A program made the position numbers and the translations under genes. The notes below the pieces were generated by a model. That model searched no databases and had not been told where the DNA came from. It saw nothing but the letters and a program-made list of their open reading frames with translations. 64,000 bases of DNA from contig OX328108.1 in the NCBI GenBank assembly GCA_946811185.2, positions 40,628,357 to 40,692,356 on the forward strand, given 5' to 3'. Every line of letters starts with the position of its first letter. The first letter of the stretch is position 1. This stretch comes from Hippopus hippopus. Lineage: Eukaryota > Mollusca > Bivalvia > Cardiida > Cardiidae. Positions 15,601 through 24,600 of the stretch are shown piece by piece.

Positions 15601-18600
15601 AGATCTAGATTAATGAGCCTTACTCTGTGAAAAGGGTGTTTAATTCAAAAAGTAACAATCCCGGTCGACCTAGGTCGAAACGTTTTAACGACCCTGAGGA
15701 AGAAGTCTTTTGAAAACTTTGTGGGAAAAGGAGAAAATGCTGGTAACCAGCATTTTCTCCTTTTCCCACAATGTTTTCTTCCCTATCAAAGGAAAATTTC
15801 ACCTTTTAAGCCACATTTAAATTTTCGTCTGCAAATGTTTTCAATTTGGACGAGACTAAAATCTTGTCGTTTGGTAAAGAGTTAAAACAATGACACCACA
15901 GTTCAATATTTTCACTCGCGCTCTCACAACTAGTGAAAAGATGATTTTTGGTGCTCATTCATAGATATAATGCCGCAATCTTAAATCAAAACAAATGTCT
16001 TTCAAATTTTTACTAACGCCATATGCAAAGGCCACATCCATTACTCATACTGTACAAGTGCGTGTAAGCTCGGATTATCATCTCATATTTTACTGACGGA
16101 CAGTCTTTTTAGCCCTGATGTACAATCTTACTACATTATTGCCATTTCTAAGTTGGTGTTTTGCTGTGAATTTTCTCCCTAAAAACATTTATATGACATT
16201 GCATCTTGCTTAGATATTATAAAGATTTCTTTTCTAATTAAGCTTGCGTTCGAAGATTTAAGCTTGGTTTTAACAACTATTATTGACTCAGGAATGAAAC
16301 TTGGTGTATCTTTGTTGCATGACGTCAGTTGTATATGGACATGCATTGACAATAATTTTTCAAAGGTTTGAATTTGAAAAGAAATTTTAGTTTTTCAATC
16401 ATTTATATAATTTGACATGACCATTAGGCAGTATTAAAGGGCCCAAAGGGGTTGAATTCATTACCATGGGTTTGATACACCCCTTGAGGTGCTTATCATG
16501 CGGGACTCTTTTTGGGCAAAGTACTGAACAGCAATGGCCTTGTACCGATGAAATCCAGGAAAAATATACATAAGTAAGTGTGCGATGTGATATGACTGAA
16601 ATACTATGTAAAAGACCACTAAAAACCAACTAAAAGTGTATTTTCTAGCTAAAACTTGTATTGCACGGTGCGTGTCGACTTACATGGAACCTCAATGTAA
16701 CGTCCTTGTAAAACCAAGTTTTAATGTCCCCACCTGAGACAGGGTTTGAAAATTTAAGTTTTCAAAATTTGTATTTTACAACCTTTTAAATTCCTTACCA
16801 AAATTTGACTTTTTTGTCACTTTCATTGATTAACCCTCATCCTGCTAAGTAACTAAAATGAAATTTTCAATTCGATAGTAAAAAACCATAGATATTGATA
16901 TTACAAAGTTATGTTTTGGGGAATAATATCTCCTTATCGGACAGTGTTGATCAAAGATCAGACTGCACGTTATGTGCAGTCTGATCTTGATCTACACTGT
17001 CAGCAAAAGGTCAGTGAGTCGCGCTTAGCAGCTTATGGGTTAATACCAGCTATACGTATGTCTAAAATTCGGTAAAGCATTTATTTGCCATTTCTCAAGG
17101 ATCAGACTGTACAACGCCTCTTGGGACTGAAAGCGGTTTCGCATTATACCTTTATACAAAGAATAGAATGTATGGAAACCCGCCTCGTGAGAGTTCACAG
17201 CAATCTAACACTATTTCGTTTTGTCATCTCTGGCTTTATTTCCCGATTTGGTATCGAGGAAGTGTCTTCGAATATCTCGGTCCAACAACTAGTGACATAT
17301 TTGCATATAAAGTGTTTAATAACGCCGAATGTATTGGGCCTTTTTTATTATGTAAAAGGGTCGTGCGGGAAGATAATGAATTTTTCGGATTTAGATTACT
17401 CGAAAATAACAATGTTACAAACGCGTGGGTACGTTTTTCGATAGAAAGTCGTCATGTCGAGCATTGTCGGCAAAACTGAAATATAGATCTATACATAGTA
17501 AAATGTCGATTACTCAGTGATAGGTGATGTTTGACTCGTCAGTTAAGAAGAAAATTAAGAAAAATAAAAAATGGATTATTCGAATCGCGGTTATAGCTAA
17601 TGTCATAGAATGAAACTGTATTTTCGGTTACATGTTGCTTATTTGAGCCATACTTTAGCAAAAGGGGGCTTAATATATCTCCGTAACGCATTATACTAAG
17701 CAAGTCCATACAAAATTAGGGATCCATAAATCCTTATAGTCCAACGATTGACTGAATCTGGAGGAAGACTGGTCCTTGGACATGCAGAAAGTTGACCAAT
17801 AGAAAAAGTTTCTACGTGGACTGCGCAGGCTGATCTGGGTCGATACTTTTTGCAGATGCATTAAGCCCCTTGTCACAGAGCATGGCTAATATATCCACGT
17901 GCCTAAAAACGGACACATTAAGTAAATCAGAGGCAAAATTTACACATGCATTTATCATAGGCACCGACACTACAACCATAATCATTTGATTTATCTGTTA
18001 TACCTTAAAAAATATAATACAGCAGTTTGTCATTCTAATTCCATTGAACTGGCATTGTATCTCTTTTTTGACACCCCTCTAGCTTTTCTAGTAGTCGATG
18101 GCTGCGCGCAAGAATATGCAATACAGATTTTACTTACTGTCATAACCTAGACCAAAATTTTACATTCGTGGTTAGAAAAGCTTGTTGCTTCAGACACACT
18201 TTAAAAACGTCGTTATAGCCTGGCATTCAGGCCCTGCATTTAAGTCATTCTAATAAACAAGGTACACAACTACATCAGACTCACAGAAGTATGTGTTGTT
18301 ATTTGCCCTTCTTCTGAAATACAGCGTTAAATCAGACATTCAGAACATTGAGAACACAGAGTATTTGTTTTGCAGTTTTACTTGATGATTTTGTTTTAAT
18401 GAAAATGTTCTATTTAACGGACTGATACCAGTCTAACGTCGTTATTGTCTCACTTTAAGTACACACATATAAAAAAAAATGTCCAAATTAACAGATACGG
18501 AATGGATATTATCAGTTTTGCAATCGCTGTGCATGGGTCATGTATTGTGAAAAAAGGGGTTTAACTTTTACCAAACAATCCCGGATTTTCACGACCTGAG

Positions 18601-21600
18601 AAAGAGGCCTTTTGAAAACACTGTGAGAAATGGAGAAAATGCTGGTAACCAGCATTTTCTCCTTTTCCCACAATGTTTTCTACCCTTTCGGGGGCAAATT
18701 TAATTCTTTGAGTCACATTTATTTTGATGTCTGCAAATGCTTTTAATTTGAGCGAGTCTAAAATTTTGTCATTTGGTAAAGGGTTAAAGCATCTGCAAAA
18801 AGTATCGACCCATATCAGCCTATCGCATAGGCTGACATAGGTCGAAACCTTTTGCTTGTCCCTACACGAATTTAAGTTTCGATTGAAACTTCTATAATCA
18901 GAATACAAGAAAAAGTCTATTCCTATTCGAATTGTTTTTGTGTTCGAAAAATTGAGGTTTTGTATTTTATAGTGACTTAATGGATTCGAAGATTGCAAGT
19001 CCTGTCGCACAGACAGAGACTTTGATCCATTGATGACCGTAGATTGATACTCCATGCAGATCTCGTCCAAGAAAAATTCCGTTCTCAATATCTCAGTCGT
19101 AAATACAATTACTATTTCGTTGCCGAAAAATAGTTCCCCAACATATTCTTGCCGCGTATTAAATAGATCCGCTTTTTTTTGTCGAGTACACGAAACCGAA
19201 AATACAATTTCTGCGGAGATAGAGTATTTTAGAGATGGTTAACTGCCCTAAACAAATGGCTGGCGCTGTCCGCCTAAGCTACGCATGCCGTACTAGTCTA
19301 TGAAAGACTACAATCAAATATCGTGACAAAGTACATATTCTTTAGTTTGCCGACGATTTTCGAAGCTTGCAGTTTGTAGCTGACTACTTTTGTAACATTA
19401 GGGGGAAAAAAAGGAGAAAATCGGTCGTAATGAAGTGTCTTTTCCTATGTCACGTCGTTTTGACATTCACTTGTGTACACTAGATCGAAATTCATATAAA
19501 AGGTACATATGTATATAATACAGGGTAACATGTCGTATCCTACAGTTTTTGTTTAGAGAGTAAGGCGTCAAGTGTAGGATTCTCTTCTATAAATAGCACA
19601 GACTGAAACTAATTTCCGGTCAGTTTAATAATACGTGGTCAGCTATAAAGTAAATATGGCAACTGGACAAGTTAATGTATTGTTTTATCGCCGCAAATCT
19701 CCGCACCTAAAACCATATTCTGGTATATTCTGTGATAGCACGGGATTAACCCAACCTTAACCTTAAGGCTGCTTAGCGCGACTCACTGACCTTTTGCGGG
19801 CAGTGTAGATCAAGATCAGACTGCACAGAACGTGCAGTCTGATCTTTGATCTACCCTGTCCGATAGGGAGATATTTTTGTCCAAGAAATAAGTTTGAAAT
19901 AACAACGTTCGGGTTTTATTTATTATCGGCTCGAAAGTTTTATTTAACTTATTTCGTAGGATAACCGTTAACCCATTACAACACAAATACGACTCTTAAT
20001 TTTGTATCAGACGACAAAATTTTAGACGTGTCCAGATTGTAAGCGTTTGCAGACGACAAATAAGATGTGACTGTAAAAACAGACATTTTGTCTTTTAATG
20101 AGAAGAAAACATTGTGGGAAAAGGAGAAAATGCTGACATTTTCTCCCTTCCCACAATGTTTTCAAAATCCGGCTTCCCAATGGTCGTTTAAACTTTGGAT
20201 CGTATAGTAAAGGGTCGACCTTACAAACTATTTTTTAGACCTAAATTACAGATGACGTAACATACAAACATGTGCAGAAATTGATAAAATAATAAAAAAA
20301 ATATCAGTCTTAGGTAAAACATTTTTTTTTTTCAATACAAGCATTTTCTTGCTATAACCATTATCTGCTAATTAAGTAAAATTAAACTTCCAATCTGATA
20401 GTGATTGCGTATTTTTGGGAACAGATATCTACTTATCGGGCAGTGTAGATCTCAGATCAGACTGCACGTTCTGTGCAGTCTGATCTTGATCTACATTGTC
20501 CGCCAAAGGTCATAGAGTCTCGCTTAGTAGCCTGAGGTCTAAGCAACTGCCCCTATTCCCACAAAGCTCTCTAACACGTGTAATTCAATACGATCAACTG
20601 CAAAGACAGACAATGCCATATAGCTTGCAGCACGCGAAAACGGACATTGGGACATTTGCGTAAAGTGTCGTCTCGGATCAGCCTGCGCAGTCCGCGCAGG
20701 CTAATCCGAGACGGCACTTAACGACTACATTAGATTTTGTGCTACAGTAGACTTGTGCAAAACGGAAAATTACATAAAAACGGAAAGTGTCGTTTCGGAT
20801 TAGTCTGCGCGGACTGCGCAAGCTGATCCGAGACTACACTTTACGCAAATGTCCGAATGCCCTGTTTCGTGTGTTGCAGGCCATATTATATGTACTTTAA
20901 CCCCGTCATGGCAAAGAGGCGAAAAACGGGGCTCTTGCAGACGGCAAAAGTCAAGATAAGACTTCATACAACGTGCAGTATGATCTTCGATCTTTATCTT
21001 CCACTTATTTAAGTCAAGCTTTTAAAATCACGATCTCCCTTAGGTTCAAATGATTGGAATTCCAGCCGTAGAGTGAAGTCGAGGATATATATATATTGCG
21101 TAAACTGGTCACGGTTTGACATGGAAAGATTTTTCCACAGGATCAGGGGAGGTAACCAATTTACATTTTGCGCACTCGTTACAACTCGGCCGATTCCGTA
21201 CCTATATCTAACTTGATCTACGGATCACCCGAAGTTTGCCGAATGCATTTGGCGCTGAGAGAGTGAATACCTTGCATCTTTTAAATTGACATCCATAGCG
21301 TTCAACATGGTTAAATTATCAATGACATTATTCTTCTTTTGAACAATTTGCCACCATTATTTTTAAATTCACTAATGGAATGTATATTATGAATGATGCT
21401 AGATATTCTGAAGAAATGTTTTTGTCTTTGCATTATGTTTTCTTTTTTATTCATAGATTTTTTTATGGCTGTTATACTGTGAAGATTAACGATGTATACA
21501 AATTGTATACCATAATTTTTACTATTCCATTTGCGAAGACAGGTTCAGTATCACTGAACAGTCATAAGCATCATTCAATCGACGCCATAATTATAGACGT

Positions 21601-24600
21601 CGGTTTTAGTCTAGAAGCGGACCACTTTTTGAAAACGTCATTGTAAGAAGAAATATTGTTTGTAATGTTAATTCTCCTTTTATCACCATATCTGTAAATA
21701 TACTGATCGTTAAGTCACGTTTTGCAAACACGTTACAAGAAGGAGTCTGCAGGAAGGAAAGTATAAATGAATTGGGGCATGCCCTTGGGGACTTAATGCA
21801 TCTCCGTAATCCATTATACTAAGCAAGTCATGACATAATTACGGATCCATAAAATCCATTATGTATAACGACTGACTGAATCATGAGGTATAATGGTCCT
21901 TTGACAAACAGAAAATTTACAAATAGCAAAAAGTTTCGGCCCAGGTCAGCCTGCGCGGACTGCGCAGGTTGACCTGGGTTGATACTTTTTGCAGATGCAT
22001 TAAGCCCCCTTTTCACAGGGCATGGGTCAGTTCTTTAAACCAGACTTTTCACCGAGATATCATTTTAGACTTTTTTGAAATTGAGGAAAAAGAAATCGTT
22101 CGCCTTTTTATTCACATCCTGTGCCGTTTAAGATCAGACAGTACAAATTGTACAATGTTTCGATCGATAATCTGATCAAATGTCTCCGGAAAATTTTCTA
22201 CACACTGAAAATTGTCAATATCAGGAATGGAATTAATTTTGTGATTGCGGTTCTGAACATACGACAATCTTTTTGGGGGAAAAAAATATGAAGAAAAAAA
22301 AAACGACATTTTTGCGAGGAAAGAAGAAAAAAAGATACTTTTTATCTTTGAAACAAATTCATGTCAACTTTTTCACTGCAGATGGCGAATCCGACAGCTT
22401 TTGCGGACGGCGTAGATCAAAATCAGCCTGCATAGAAAGCGCAGTCTGATCTTGGGATCTACACCGCCCGCTACCTTTGGCTAAAGGTTTGATTAAACCG
22501 TCTTCTGATGTAGTGGAAATCTTCTTTCAGATCTCGGGAAAAATCGAAATCATTTGGATGGTAGTGGTAGAACTCAATTTTTAAAGGCCCAGTAAAGGTC
22601 AAAATATCAAAGCAGGTGTCATAATACATTTGAATTTAAATCATACCATTTAAAAGTATGGAAAATATTGTGGAGATGACAATCTGTTATCGTGTGGTCG
22701 GGCCATATGTTAGTCGCTGGCAGAAAAAAGAATTTTAAAATCAGGCAAAAAGTAAACAAAAGACACAGCTACCTGGCAGGTTTTAACCTAGTTTTGAAAT
22801 TAATTTCTCTGTCAGCGACTAACACTTGGACCGACTGTACAATGACATATTGTCACCTTCACCTTAATTTCCATACTTTTAAATGGTATAATATAAATTC
22901 AAATGCTTCTAAACACCCGCCTTGTTTGCATTTGGCCTTTATCGTTACTTTAATCAGTAACAGCCATGAAGAAAACTGTATGTTTCGTTCTTGCTGCATG
23001 CCATATGACGCCGTTTTGTTCTGTATATTCAGGTTCAAGCAACGCTGAAAAAGCGTTGGAACAGGTTTCGCCAGAGCAGAATGGTGCATAGTTCTAGCCT
23101 TAGACGCATGAGCCGATCGTTTTCTGTGTTCACGTCTTTGACTGAGGTACCTAATGCGCAGAAGCAGGTACAGTGCATGTTTGATATAAGTCATGTGGTC
23201 TGGTAATTTTTTATTCGTGTTGTTGTTGTTGTTGTTGTTGTTGTTCATCTTGCTGTTTTTATTGATGCTACCTTGATAAAATGAACCCGTGCCTTTAACC
23301 CTTTCGGCGCCATAGGCGAAAACAGGGACTTTTGCGGACGGCATAGATCAAGATCAGACTGCACAAAACGTGCAGTCTGATCTTAGATCTATACCGTCCG
23401 CTTGTGCAGTTAAGCCTATACAATCAAAATCTTTGTAAGTTTCAATAGATTGTATTTAGAGCCGTCGAGTTTATTTATTTGGCGTTGAAAGAGTTAAGAA
23501 AAAAAATATTCTAGACAAGTACATGTAGGTAAATTTTGAACCATATTTTCTACAGACGAAAAACAGCAAAACAAAACCAAACAAAAATTAGTCATTCAAC
23601 ATAAAGTAAAAGACATGGGTACAATTGAAATTGTTTTTAATGAAACAATTGCTAGTTCAGAGCAATACCTCATTTTGGCACATTGTTTTCGGCATAGCTG
23701 AATGCCCTGCCTTTTGACCTACTTCTTGGTAATGATGTATTTGGATGAATAAATAGTAGTGTGCAGGTGGACTTGAATTTATACATGTTTATTCCGCGGG
23801 CCCCTACAGGTCTTTTCTTCGGCCCACTTACGCCGCCTACCCTTTTTTAACTCTTTACTAAGCGACGAAAGTATAACATTGTCTAAACTGAAAGCAAGCG
23901 ACTGGAATGTTGTTTACTTTTGTCTGCAAGGTGGCCTTTAAGATTTCTTTTTTGCACCCATGCAAGAAATCCATTTTTTAAGTGCTCTTGCACAAGAGGG
24001 ATTAATGAATCTTCATAATGCTCGATACCAATAATATCATCTTGTAATTATGGATACATAAAATCAATTTTGTATTTATAACAACCCAATGAATCATGAG
24101 ATACACTGCTCCTTTGACATGCAGAAAATTGACCAATAGCAAAAAGTTTCGACACAGGTCAGCCTGCGCGAATCGCGCAGGCTGACCTAGGTCGATATTT
24201 TTTGCAGATGCATTAAGTCTCGTTTTTCACAGAGTATGGCTTTTTTTTGTAATCTATTTTTGTCTATGTCTGTCTATGTTGATGCAAGATTCATGTACAA
24301 ATTTCATCTACTGTATGACAAGTTTTATCGTCAGCTCCCACGTTACTTTCTTTGTCACCTCTCCATTCCTAGCTGTTGGAAACTTGATTGATAATTTTTC
24401 GTTTTTATCCATAGATTAACTCAAAGATGGAATGGTAAAACGATTTGTGTTTCAGTTATACTTCAAGCTATCTCGACAATTTTGGGATGTTGTGACCACA
24501 GTTGGACCAGAAAATGCTTTCTTAATCAGTAATTTGAAACGTGTCAAGCTGGTGATATCAGAGTTCTGGTGTAATGACGAATTGGTATACTTCCGTAGAA

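Larger units (their letters stand above)
13428..23032 (+). other. Intron of the GPCR gene (9.6 kb)
   Basis: No host exon is supported. It contains hairpin families A-F, MITEs and A/T-rich unique DNA. Degenerate family A hairpins at 14096-14158 and a SINE tail near 16530-16625 are too decayed to list separately. Overlapping open frames at 17085-17479 resemble nothing I know. Confidence 0.7.

Noticed and set aside
17085..17479. Overlapping open frames of 119 and 103 residues
   Set aside because: No family resemblance, no splice or promoter context; two overlapping frames suggest chance.
18561..19088. 175-residue minus-strand ORF
   Set aside because: It runs through hairpin families B and C and has no domain; coding appearance is due to the repeats.
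22859..23344. 161-residue minus-strand ORF
   Set aside because: It is antisense to the GPCR tail exon and includes a (GTT)n-derived poly-Asn run.
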